Source: Methylomonas sp. (GTDB lineage: Bacteria > Pseudomonadota > Gammaproteobacteria > Methylococcales > Methylomonadaceae). Taken from it: a stretch of DNA of 15,075 nt. The DNA lies in assembly GCA_028688235.1 (NCBI GenBank), contig JAQTYP010000020.1, positions 1 to 15,075 on the forward strand, in the 5' to 3' direction. Shown here piece by piece: positions 8,561 through 15,075 of the stretch; the stretch's first letter is position 1; each line of letters begins with the position of its first letter. The position numbers and the translations under genes were made by a program. The notes beneath the pieces are model-generated. The model was given only the letters and a program-made list of their open reading frames with translations, had not been told where the DNA came from and did not search any database.

Positions 8561-8592
8561 GCTTGCAGGCCATCAGGTGCTGGCATGCAAGC
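8561..8592. terminator. Hairpin between convergent genes, possible bidirectional terminator
   Basis: A 12-base arm at 8561-8572 pairs with 8581-8592 with one mismatch around an 8-base loop. It lies five bases after the effector stop and 20 bases beyond the stop of the opposing small gene. There is no clear T-run on either side, so it may not be a classic intrinsic terminator. Confidence 0.45.
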
Positions 8593-8612
8593 AAGTAGTC
8601 TCCGGATAAGTC

Positions 8613-9146
8613 TTAGCGTTTATCCCGTTCTACCGCCAATGCGGCGTGGCGTAGATCGACATAATTGTTCCCTACGAATTTCCAAAACATCGCAGCCGAC
8701 TCCGGGTCGGCACTGAGCAGTTTTACCGCGATTGCGCCGTTATCGCTGATGTCGGTGATTTCCGCCTCGATATCCACATTGTTCTTATTTTTGACGATGC
8801 GTTTGTCGGCTTCGAATCGTAGCGTCACAGTCTCGCCCACCCGAAAAACCAGATCTCGCTTCAGGCCGCCGAAAAACTGCAGCTTATAGGTCTGTACCGA
8901 TTGAAACGGCTGAACGAATTCGGCATGCCAGCGAAACGGGGGGCAATTGATGGGGCCGCTCTTCTTGGGGAAGTGTATGGTGTAACCATCGTCGACTCTG
9001 GCGATCACCGTGCCTTTGGTGTAAATCTGGCGGCAATTGGTCAAAACCGTATCACCTGGCTCGAACTGGTAATTACTCGCGGCATGGGCCGGAAAACAGG
9101 CCGTCCATAGTACGCACGCAAAATAAACTGCATACGATAGTTTCAT
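8613..9146 (-). CDS. Small exported protein of unknown function
   Basis: 177 residues. Residues 1-~22 form a clear signal peptide: MKLS, a hydrophobic core, then FPAHA-A as a likely signal peptidase I site. The mature part is therefore about 155 residues and probably periplasmic. The segment after cleavage (FEPGDTVL, KGTVIARVDDGYTIHF) is rich in beta strands and looks like a small barrel of SH3/Tudor type. Two cysteines (in TNCRQ and INCPP) could form a disulfide. I do not recognise the family. The start is fixed by the ideal ribosome binding site just upstream and by the signal peptide; the same frame stays open further upstream into the regulator gene, but those codons look non-coding. It lies 58 bases downstream of the CarH-like gene on the same strand, so it may be co-transcribed with it. 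Confidence 0.82.
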   Translation of the reverse strand: MKLSYAVYFACVLWTACFPAHAASNYQFEPGDTVLTNCRQIYTKGTVIARVDDGYTIHFPKKSGPINCPPFRWHAEFVQPFQSVQTYKLQFFGGLKRDLVFRVGETVTLRFEADKRIVKNKNNVDIEAEITDISDNGAIAVKLLSADPESAAMFWKFVGNNYVDLRHAALAVERDKR

Positions 9147-9150
9147 TGCA

Positions 9151-9160
9151 CACCTCCTTA
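9151..9160 (-). promoter_or_regulatory. Strong Shine-Dalgarno of the small exported protein
   Basis: The minus strand reads TAAGGAGGTG, a nearly full match to the 16S anti-SD, four bases before the ATG at 9146. It decides the start and predicts high translation, unlike the weak sites of the kinase genes. Confidence 0.85.
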
Positions 9161-9204
9161 ATATCGTTTTTAGCAGCCGAGTCTGTATCTGCAAGCGCTG
9201 CTTG

Positions 9205-10119
9205 TCAAGATGGTCGCGTATTAAAAAAAAGTTGTTGCCGGGCTTTGCTACGGAAATGTTCGATGTCTGTGATAAGTTCACAATACTCGGAGGCGAAGGT
9301 TTTATGCTGAAACCAATATTCGGCGCCTGCGCCGGCCAGCCAGATTTTGTTGGTGCTTTCGCTGCCAAAGGCTAGCAACTGATCGAGATGCATGATGGTC
9401 GTTTCCTCCGGAGGAGATTTCACCATGCCAATGACGACGATGTCGGGTTTTAGGTGGCGGCAGGCATCGATGATGTCGGTGCTTGGCAGGTCGGCCCCCA
9501 GGTAGTAACACGAATATTGTTGGGCCGCTGCGATCAGACAGCCTAGCAATATGCCGAACTCGTGTTGTTCGCCGCTGGGCGTTGCAAACAGCATGGCCGG
9601 ATTGTTTGTCGATGACTGATGCAGGTTGTTGATCATCGTTAACACGATGCGTTTTATACAGTTGGAAAACAGATGCTCTTGGGCGACCGTAATTTTCTCT
9701 TGATGCCACAGGTCACCTACCAGATGCAGCGAGGGTAACAAAACGTCTTTGACGTAGTCGAAGGGGGCGTAAGCCAGTAATGCTTGTTTCAGTAATTGTT
9801 CGCAACGTTCGATTCGGTAATGTTTCAACGCTTCGAGTATTTGTTCGAATAGGTAGGACTGCGGTGTTTGACCCGTTTCCGGAGCTTGATCCTGGAACTG
9901 GCGCAATTGTTCGCAAGTCAGATTGGCTATTTTGCTGATGGCGTGCCCGTTTCGGGTCAGGCCTGCCAATAACGTGAGTTTTTCCAGATCGTTTTGGGAA
10001 TAGGAGCGCCGGCTACTGGCGCTACGTTTCGGCGTAACGCAGTTGTACCGGCGCTCCCATGCTCTTAGGGTCTCGGCGGTCAAACCGGTCAAGGTGGTTA
10101 TGGCTTTGATTGAATACAT
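9205..10119 (-). CDS. carH: MerR-family regulator with cobalamin-binding domain, CarH/LitR-type B12 photoreceptor
   Basis: 304 residues. The N-terminal ~1-70 is a MerR winged helix (YSIKAITTLTGLTAETLRAWERRY, then RRSY). About 88-165 is the helical cap and ~172-290 the Rossmann-like B12 domain. Light-sensing hallmarks are present: W138-H139 with EH at 148-149 (W-x9-EH), and E184-x-H186-x-x-G189, the lower-ligand motif. These correspond to W131/H132, E141/H142 and H177 of Thermus CarH. In that family, adenosylcobalamin drives tetramer formation and DNA binding in the dark, and light breaks the complex and lifts repression. Adenosylcobalamin and light sensing here are inferred from motifs. It is divergent from a sigma factor gene, its likely target, with operator-like repeats between them. 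The last residues cross a run of eight T on the coding strand. Confidence 0.88.
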   Translation of the reverse strand: MYSIKAITTLTGLTAETLRAWERRYNCVTPKRSASSRRSYSQNDLEKLTLLAGLTRNGHAISKIANLTCEQLRQFQDQAPETGQTPQSYLFEQILEALKHYRIERCEQLLKQALLAYAPFDYVKDVLLPSLHLVGDLWHQEKITVAQEHLFSNCIKRIVLTMINNLHQSSTNNPAMLFATPSGEQHEFGILLGCLIAAAQQYSCYYLGADLPSTDIIDACRHLKPDIVVIGMVKSPPEETTIMHLDQLLAFGSESTNKIWLAGAGAEYWFQHKTFASEYCELITDIEHFRSKARQQLFFNTRPS

Positions 10120-10139
10120 TGTTTATGTTTTGTACAAAA
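10120..10139. promoter_or_regulatory. Candidate CarH-type operator (11-bp spaced repeats and 12-bp palindrome)
   Basis: On the minus strand, two T-N2-ACA elements (10136-10131 and 10125-10120) are spaced exactly 11 bp, matching the T-N2-ACA core of the tandem 11-bp CarH operator repeats described in Thermus. The same stretch contains TTTTGTACAAAA, a perfect 12-bp palindrome at 10128-10139. It ends six bases before the -35 of the sigma gene and abuts the regulator's own start, so binding could control both genes. A third repeat is not seen. Confidence 0.45.
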
Positions 10140-10145
10140 TAAAAT

Positions 10146-10174
10146 TTGACAAAAATTTTACAGAAATGTATCTT
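10146..10174 (+). promoter_or_regulatory. Sigma-70 type promoter of the sigma factor gene
   Basis: Perfect -35 TTGACA (10146-10151), a 17-base spacer, and -10 TATCTT (10169-10174). The predicted start near 10181 leaves a leader of about 29 bases. An AT-rich inverted repeat, AAAATTT-N5-AAATTTT (10141-10159), overlaps the -35 and could be a second operator half or simply AT-rich sequence. Confidence 0.7.
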
Positions 10175-10209
10175 CGCTGCCAACCTTGTTTTCGATTCGG
10201 AGATTTTCG

Positions 10210-11475
10210 ATGTCCGATGTATGCGACGCAGTTACACAGAACCCAGAGTACGCTAATAGCTCGGCATCGCTGTTGTTGGCCGCCAACGTCGAGCAAGCGC
10301 GTTCCCGCTTGTTCCAGGCGCTGTTGGCGGACAAGCGGGCGGCCAAACTGTTGCTTAGTCAACTTCTGGCTGAATTGACCAGAGGCAGAGAGTGTTCCGA
10401 GATGCTGCTGATCAAAAACGGCGATGAATTCAGGCATGTCATGTACCGATTGGTTGGCGAGTGCCATTTGCATCGGGCTGTATTACAGCCTTTGTCTTCC
10501 GTTCGGCAAGGACCTCTAGCGGATAATCCTATACAGAGGGATATTTTTGTACAGCTTTTGGGTACGGTGAATCTGGATGCGATCGAGCTGTCATCGGAGG
10601 CTAGTCAAATCATGCGCGAGCTGCATTTTTTGCCCGCGTATTTAATAGAGACCAGCGAACGCGTCCAAAACCAGTTAGGCTTGTCTGGCGAGCTGGATGT
10701 CCGATATAAGGCCGAGTTGCAGCATGCCAGGCTCGAGTTGAAGCGCCTGAGGCAGGAAATGATTGCCGGTAATACCGGCTTGGTCGCATTCGTCGCGCAT
10801 AAATATAGGACAGTGTTCTTGAGTTTCGACGATTTGATGCAAGAAGGAGTCGTTGGACTGATCAAAGCCGTCGATCGCTTCGATTCCGGGCGAGGAATCT
10901 GTTTCTCGACCTATGCGATATTTTGGATCAAGCAAGCGATTTCCCGATTGGTCGTCAAGCAAGACAAGGTGGTTCCGCTGCCTGTGGCGTTGGCCGAAAA
11001 ATCCTCCCCGGTGTTCGATGCCATGCGCAAAACCTATATGCAGCATGAGCGCTGGCCTACGCTGGCCGAGTTAAAAGTTTGTTGTGATCTAAGCGAATCT
11101 GAAATCAAAACCATCAGCAGCTATTACCAGGCTACGTTTGTTTACGAATCAGGTATCGCTGAAGAAGATGATGGCATGTTGCAGATGGAGAGAATGCAGC
11201 AATGGCTATTTCCACAACCATTGGCGGAATTGCTAGAGATCGATCTGGCAAGTTTCATGGATAAGGTCGTAGCGACCTTGCCGGAAAAACAAGCCCACAT
11301 ACTGGCCATGCGTTTTGGATTAAAAAACCATACCGAAATGACGTTGCAAGCCGTTGCGGATCATCTGCAGGTGACTCGGGAGCGGGTAAGGCAAATACAA
11401 AATGAGGCATTAAGCAAATTAAAACAACAATTTGGCTTTGACCTTATGTTATTTTTGGAACCAACCGACATTTAA
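10210..11475 (+). CDS. RpoD-like alternative sigma-70 factor with long N-terminal extension
   Basis: 421 residues. Region 2 is clear at ~180-262: LVAFVAHKYR, DLMQEGVVGLIKAVDRF (208-224), FSTYAIFWIKQAISR (232-246; Q242 sits where RpoD Q437 reads the -10). Region 3 is ~265-312. Region 4 is ~349-407 with the HTH TLQAVADHLQVTRERVRQI, close to the RpoD -35-reading helix. The first ~178 residues are mostly helical and I do not recognise them; they do not show a clear region 1.2. At 421 residues it is longer than usual RpoS or RpoH and far shorter than RpoD, so a group 2/3 alternative sigma is likely. The start ATG has GGAG seven bases upstream; an in-frame TTG at 10186 is too close to the predicted transcription start. 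Divergence from the CarH-like gene suggests light control. The hflK-hflC-ftsH genes follow in the same direction. Confidence 0.9.
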   Translation: MSDVCDAVTQNPEYANSSASLLLAANVEQARSRLFQALLADKRAAKLLLSQLLAELTRGRECSEMLLIKNGDEFRHVMYRLVGECHLHRAVLQPLSSVRQGPLADNPIQRDIFVQLLGTVNLDAIELSSEASQIMRELHFLPAYLIETSERVQNQLGLSGELDVRYKAELQHARLELKRLRQEMIAGNTGLVAFVAHKYRTVFLSFDDLMQEGVVGLIKAVDRFDSGRGICFSTYAIFWIKQAISRLVVKQDKVVPLPVALAEKSSPVFDAMRKTYMQHERWPTLAELKVCCDLSESEIKTISSYYQATFVYESGIAEEDDGMLQMERMQQWLFPQPLAELLEIDLASFMDKVVATLPEKQAHILAMRFGLKNHTEMTLQAVADHLQVTRERVRQIQNEALSKLKQQFGFDLMLFLEPTDI

Positions 11476-11546
11476 ATAATCTTTAACTGTGTTTTGGCGG
11501 CAATTGACCGCGTATCATGTAGAAGCACGACAAAAAATAACAATAA

Positions 11547-11561
11547 GGTCTGATTCAGGCC
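11547..11561 (+). repeat. Short hairpin in the sigma-hflK gap
   Basis: GGTCT-N5-AGGCC, a five-pair stem allowing one G-U, located 24 bases before the hflK ATG and upstream of its GAGGAG ribosome site. The 110-base gap (11476-11585) otherwise shows only weak promoter-like words (a TTGACC at 11504-11509 without a good -10, a TATCAT at 11513-11518) and no terminator, so read-through from the sigma gene is possible. Confidence 0.25.
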
Positions 11562-11585
11562 GATTTAAGTATAAGAGGAGTAATT

Positions 11586-12746
11586 ATGTCTTCAGAAAAC
11601 CACGATGCGGACAAACAAACGCCGCCGCCAGACTGGAAAATGGAATTCGATAAGCAGTGGAAAATCATTTCGGCCAAAACCCTGGGTTTTTACCATCAAC
11701 ATAAAGACCTGTTTTCATTCTATAAACTGACCGGTTTTTTGGGTGGGATATTGGTGTTGGTCTGGCTGGTCAGCGGCATCTACATCATAGATCAGGGCAA
11801 TCGCGGCGTGGTCACCCGGTTCGGCGCTTATGTGGATACCACCCAGCCAGGGCCGCATTGGCATTTGCCGGCCCCTATGGAGGCCGTGAATGTCGTCAAC
11901 GTCGAGCAGCAGCGATACATCGAAGTCGGTTATAGCGACATGAGCCGGATGAGCAAATCGTCTATGATCCCTCAAGAATCCCTGATGTTGACGGCCGATG
12001 AAAACATCATCGCCGTGCGTTTGGCCGTTCAATACCAGATCAACGACGCCTCGGCCTACTTGTTCAATGTCAAGAACAATGAGGCAACTTTGAAACAACT
12101 GACCGAAAGCGTGTTACGCGGCGTGATAGGCCGAAACAGCATGGATTTCGTCTTGACCGAAGGGCGCAGTCAAATCGTCGCCGAAATCAAGGAGCAAATC
12201 CAGGTGGCCATGGACGAATACCAGGCCGGCATCAGTGTGGCGAGCGTCAACATGCAAGATGCCCAGCCGCCGGAAGAAGTGCAGGGCGCTTTCGAAGACG
12301 CGATTCGCGCACGCGAGGATAAGCAGCGTCTGATCAACGAGGCAGAAGCTTACAGTAACGAGGTGATACCCAAGGCCCGTGGCGCTGCCGCCCGCATCTT
12401 GCAGGAAGCCGAAGCCTACGCGGCTGAAAAAGTGGCCAAGGCCAAAGGCGAAACCGAGCGTTTCGAGCAGTTATTGGTCGAATACGATAAAAATCCCGGT
12501 ATTACGCGAAAGCGCCTATACCTGGAAGCCAAAGAAAAGCTTTACGCATCGACCAACAAGATCGTAGTCGACACCGATCAGCCGCCGGCTTTGTACATGC
12601 CCATGCAACAACTGACGTCACAACAGGCGCCGTCGGTATCGCTGGTGAATGAAAACGAGACGGGAGCCGAGCCTGCCAATATCGACAAAAGCATTGCCCA
12701 TAAAACGGCGCCCAAGGCATTTCGTCCAAGCAGGAGCAAACCATGA
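11586..12746 (+). CDS. hflK: HflK, band-7/SPFH modulator of FtsH protease
   Basis: 386 residues. A charged cytoplasmic N-terminus (1-47) is followed by one transmembrane helix (~48-68, FLGGILVLVWLVSGIYII) and a periplasmic SPFH domain (~70-250) with RFGAYVDTTQPGPHWHLP, AVQYQI and the HflK signature DAQPPEEVQGAFEDAIRARED. A long Ala/Glu-rich coiled coil (~240-300) and a variable, low-complexity tail come after. In E. coli, HflK and HflC form a large cage around FtsH hexamers and restrict their access to membrane substrates. GAGGAG stands six bases before the ATG. The stop overlaps the hflC start (ATGA), so the two subunits are coupled. Length is close to the family norm. Confidence 0.96.
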   Translation: MSSENHDADKQTPPPDWKMEFDKQWKIISAKTLGFYHQHKDLFSFYKLTGFLGGILVLVWLVSGIYIIDQGNRGVVTRFGAYVDTTQPGPHWHLPAPMEAVNVVNVEQQRYIEVGYSDMSRMSKSSMIPQESLMLTADENIIAVRLAVQYQINDASAYLFNVKNNEATLKQLTESVLRGVIGRNSMDFVLTEGRSQIVAEIKEQIQVAMDEYQAGISVASVNMQDAQPPEEVQGAFEDAIRAREDKQRLINEAEAYSNEVIPKARGAAARILQEAEAYAAEKVAKAKGETERFEQLLVEYDKNPGITRKRLYLEAKEKLYASTNKIVVDTDQPPALYMPMQQLTSQQAPSVSLVNENETGAEPANIDKSIAHKTAPKAFRPSRSKP

Positions 12747-13603
12747 GCAAATCACAAATACTCTTTCCGGCCGGATTGGCGATTTTGCTGCTGGCGTCGA
12801 TGTCGGTTTTTCATGTCAATCAACATGAAAAAGCCATACTTTTTCGTCTCGGGGAGATCGTTACATCCGATTTGAAACCCGGACTCCATTTTAAAGCCCC
12901 CTTCATCAATAATGTCAGTACATTTGATGCGCGTGTGCTGACCTTGGATGCCAAATCCGAGCGTTTTCTTACCTCCGAGAAGAAGAATGTGATCGTCGAT
13001 TCGTTTGCCAAGTGGCGAATAGATGATGTGGGGCTTTTTTATACCACGGTCGGTGGTGATGAGTTTCAAGCCAATCATCGCCTCGATCAAATCATGAAAG
13101 ACGCAATACGCGGTGAATTCGGCGTACGCACGATCAAGCAGTTGATTTCGGAAGACCGTAGCGAACTGAGGACTACCTTGCTGGAAAAATTGTCGCCTCT
13201 GGCCAAAAAATACGGCATTGAACTGCTGGATATCAGGATCAAGCGCATAGACTTGCCGCAGGAAGTCAGCAGTTCAGTGTTTCAACGCATGCGGGCCGAA
13301 CGCGAGCGGGTGGCGCGGGAATTCCGCTCGCAAGGTGCGGAAAGCGCGGAGCTGATTAGTGCGGAGGCCGATAAGCAAAAACAAGTGATCGTCGCTAATG
13401 CCCGGCGGGAAGCTGAAAACATTCGCGGCCGCGGCGATGCCGAGTCGGCCGATATCTATGCGAAAAGTTTTGGCAAGAATCCGGAGTTTTATGCGTTTTA
13501 TCGCAGTTTGCAGGCTTATCAGGCGTCGTTCGAGAACACTCAGGATACCTTGGTGATAAAACCCAATTCGGATTTTTTCAAGTATTTCTCCAGCGAAAAA
13601 TAG
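12743..13603 (+). CDS. hflC: HflC, band-7/SPFH modulator of FtsH protease
   Basis: 286 residues. It has an N-terminal membrane anchor (~6-24), an SPFH domain (~25-185: HEKAILFRLGEI, LKPGLHFKAPF, DSFAKWRI, IKRIDLPQEVSSSVFQRMRAERERVAREFRSQG) and a coiled coil (~185-235), then a conserved C-terminal segment (DADIYAKSFG-like, FYAFYRSLQAY, SDFFKYF). It pairs with HflK in the membrane complex that encloses FtsH. It begins inside the hflK stop codon and is followed by ftsH after a 17-base gap, so all three are most likely one operon. Confidence 0.96.
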   Translation: MSKSQILFPAGLAILLLASMSVFHVNQHEKAILFRLGEIVTSDLKPGLHFKAPFINNVSTFDARVLTLDAKSERFLTSEKKNVIVDSFAKWRIDDVGLFYTTVGGDEFQANHRLDQIMKDAIRGEFGVRTIKQLISEDRSELRTTLLEKLSPLAKKYGIELLDIRIKRIDLPQEVSSSVFQRMRAERERVAREFRSQGAESAELISAEADKQKQVIVANARREAENIRGRGDAESADIYAKSFGKNPEFYAFYRSLQAYQASFENTQDTLVIKPNSDFFKYFSSEK

Positions 13604-13620
13604 GTTAGGGGATTTCGATC

Positions 13621-15075
13621 ATGAAAAAGTTTTTAATCGTAGCCGTGATTGTAGCGGCCATTGCTTTCGTGGTGTCTTCGATTTTCAGCCGTTCTATGCC
13701 TGAATACGATCCGCATTACGAAATTTCGTATTCCGACTTTATCGAAGATGTGCGCAATAACGTCGTTACGGAAGTCACGATTGCCGGCAATATTGTCGAT
13801 GGCAAGCGGAATAACGGCACCCGTTTTTCGACCTATAACCCCAACGACATGCGGATGATAGACGAGCTGTTGGAATACGGCGTCAAAATCAAAGTCGAGA
13901 AGCCGCAGCCGCCATCGACACTGATGACTATTTTCATCTCCTGGGCGCCAACCCTGTTGTTGATTGCCGTGCTGGTTTACTTCATGCGCAAGCAAGCCAT
14001 GATGGCAAGCGGGCGCGACGGGCAAATGGGATTCGGAAAAAGCCGGGCCAAACTGATGGAAGAAGACCAAGTCAAAATCCGCTTCAAAGACGTGGCTGGT
14101 TGTGAAGAAGCCAAGCAAGACGTCGTGGAAATGGTCGATTTTTTGCGAGATCCCGGCAAATACGAGGCCTTGGGCGGAAAAATTCCACGCGGCGTATTGA
14201 TGGTCGGCCCTCCCGGTACCGGTAAAACCTTGCTGGCCAAGGCGATCGCCGGCGAAGCGGGCGTGCCTTTTTTCTCGATTTCAGGTTCCGATTTCGTCGA
14301 AATGTTCGTCGGTGTCGGCGCATCCAGGGTGAGGGATATGTTCGAGCAGGCCAAAAAGCGTGCTCCGTGCATCATCTTCATCGACGAAATCGATGCCGTC
14401 GGGCGGCAGCGCGGCGGGGCCGGCATGGGAGGCGGTAACGAGGAAAGGGAGCAGACCTTGAACCAGTTGCTGGTCGAGATGGACGGCTTCAGCGGCAGCG
14501 AAGGCATCATCGTCATCGCGGCCACAAACCGGTCGGATATTCTGGATAAAGCCTTGCTGAGACCGGGGCGGTTCGATAGGCAGGTACAAGTCGGCTTGCC
14601 CGATATTAAGGGTAGGGAACAAATTCTAAAAGTTCACGGCGATCGCGTGCCGTTGGCAGACGACGTAAATTTGACCGATCTGGCGCGTGGTACTCCCGGT
14701 TTTTCCGGTGCGGAACTGGCCAATCTGATCAACGAAGGCGCATTGTTTGCCGCGCGCAATAACAAACGCGAGGTGTCCATGAACGATCTGGACAAGGCGC
14801 GCGACAAAATGATCATGGGCGCCGAAAAACGCACGATGATCATGAGCCGGGAAGAATTATTGATGACAGCTTATCACGAGGCCGGTCATGCCATTGTCGG
14901 TCGTGTGGTGCCTGAACACGATCCGGTTTACAAAGTCAGCATCATGCCGCGTGGCGGCGCCCTCGGCATTACGATGTTTTTGCCCGAACGTGACCAGTAC
15001 AGCGCCAGTAAAGATAAGCTGGAAAGTCAGATCGCCAGTTTGTTCGGTGGTCGCGTGGCCGAGGCGTTGATCTAT
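13621..15075 (+). CDS. ftsH: FtsH ATP-dependent zinc metalloprotease (partial, 3' end outside window)
   Basis: 485 codons are visible of a family usually about 610-650 long; the C-terminal protease part is cut by the window end. TM1 ~4-20, periplasmic domain ~21-100, TM2 ~102-122, AAA+ domain with Walker A GPPGTGKT (196-203), pore loop MFVGVG (F229), Walker B IIFIDEID (D255/E256) and the SRH with arginine fingers R317/R320. Zinc ligands HEAGH at 419-423 are intact; the third ligand lies outside. It degrades unassembled membrane proteins and some soluble regulators. AGGGGA precedes the ATG by eight bases. Placement directly after hflKC differs from E. coli, where ftsH is elsewhere; this could be the only copy or a second paralogue. 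Confidence 0.97.
   Translation, partial: MKKFLIVAVIVAAIAFVVSSIFSRSMPEYDPHYEISYSDFIEDVRNNVVTEVTIAGNIVDGKRNNGTRFSTYNPNDMRMIDELLEYGVKIKVEKPQPPSTLMTIFISWAPTLLLIAVLVYFMRKQAMMASGRDGQMGFGKSRAKLMEEDQVKIRFKDVAGCEEAKQDVVEMVDFLRDPGKYEALGGKIPRGVLMVGPPGTGKTLLAKAIAGEAGVPFFSISGSDFVEMFVGVGASRVRDMFEQAKKRAPCIIFIDEIDAVGRQRGGAGMGGGNEEREQTLNQLLVEMDGFSGSEGIIVIAATNRSDILDKALLRPGRFDRQVQVGLPDIKGREQILKVHGDRVPLADDVNLTDLARGTPGFSGAELANLINEGALFAARNNKREVSMNDLDKARDKMIMGAEKRTMIMSREELLMTAYHEAGHAIVGRVVPEHDPVYKVSIMPRGGALGITMFLPERDQYSASKDKLESQIASLFGGRVAEALIY

Noticed and set aside
9191..9204. Small hairpin (CAAGC/GCTTG) at the end of the CarH-like gene as a terminator
   Set aside because: Three-base loop, overlaps the stop region and has no T-run; likely chance.
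9147..9368. Upstream extension of the small exported protein to an in-frame start at 9368
   Set aside because: It would overlap the CarH-like gene and bury the signal peptide and the strong Shine-Dalgarno.
10186..10209. TTG start for the sigma factor
   Set aside because: No ribosome site, and only about five bases after the predicted transcription start; the ATG at 10210 has GGAG at proper spacing.
11497..11511. GCGG-N7-CCGC repeat after the sigma gene as a terminator
   Set aside because: Only four-base arms and no T-run follows.

Overview
The window reads as chromosomal DNA of a gammaproteobacterium. The evidence is the dense two-component and cyclic-di-GMP signalling genes, RpoD-type sigma regions, and an hflK-hflC-ftsH block. 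A methanotroph-like relative (Methylococcales) is possible from overall gene style, but nothing here is diagnostic. There are no tRNA or rRNA genes, insertion sequences, CRISPR arrays or phage genes. Ten protein genes are supported; two run off the window ends.

Left third (1-8556), signalling island. Two divergent gene pairs face away from a 392-base intergenic region (2982-3373). Leftward are an Hpt-REC-REC-histidine kinase hybrid (1125-2981) and, overlapping it by ATGA, a PAS-histidine kinase whose PAS domain carries the complete FixL heme-pocket residue set (1-1128, partial). Rightward are a soluble triple-PAS histidine kinase (3374-5239) and, again overlapping by ATGA, a 1106-residue effector with the order REC - SpoIIE/PP2C phosphatase - REC - PAS - GGDEF - EAL (5236-8556). 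The catalytic residues of the phosphatase, cyclase and phosphodiesterase domains all look intact. A plausible reading is one phosphorelay in which oxygen/redox and other inputs control both a partner-switching (anti-sigma type) output and c-di-GMP level. This effector is the most unusual object in the window.

Middle (8557-11475). A hairpin lies between the convergent effector gene and a small exported protein of unknown function (8613-9146, minus). Upstream of that small gene, on the same strand, is a MerR-type regulator (9205-10119, minus) with a cobalamin-binding domain. It carries the W-x9-EH and E-x-H-x-x-G motifs of CarH/LitR B12-dependent photoreceptors. Divergent from it is an RpoD-like alternative sigma factor with a long unrecognised N-terminus (10210-11475, plus). 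The 90-base spacer holds a good sigma-70 promoter reading toward the sigma gene and, next to it, two T-N2-ACA elements spaced 11 bp plus a perfect 12-bp palindrome. Both resemble a CarH-type operator. This suggests a light/B12-controlled sigma factor.

Right third (11476-15075). hflK, hflC (ATGA overlap) and ftsH (truncated by the window end) encode the membrane AAA protease FtsH and its band-7 modulators. They are in one orientation, 110 bases after the sigma gene.
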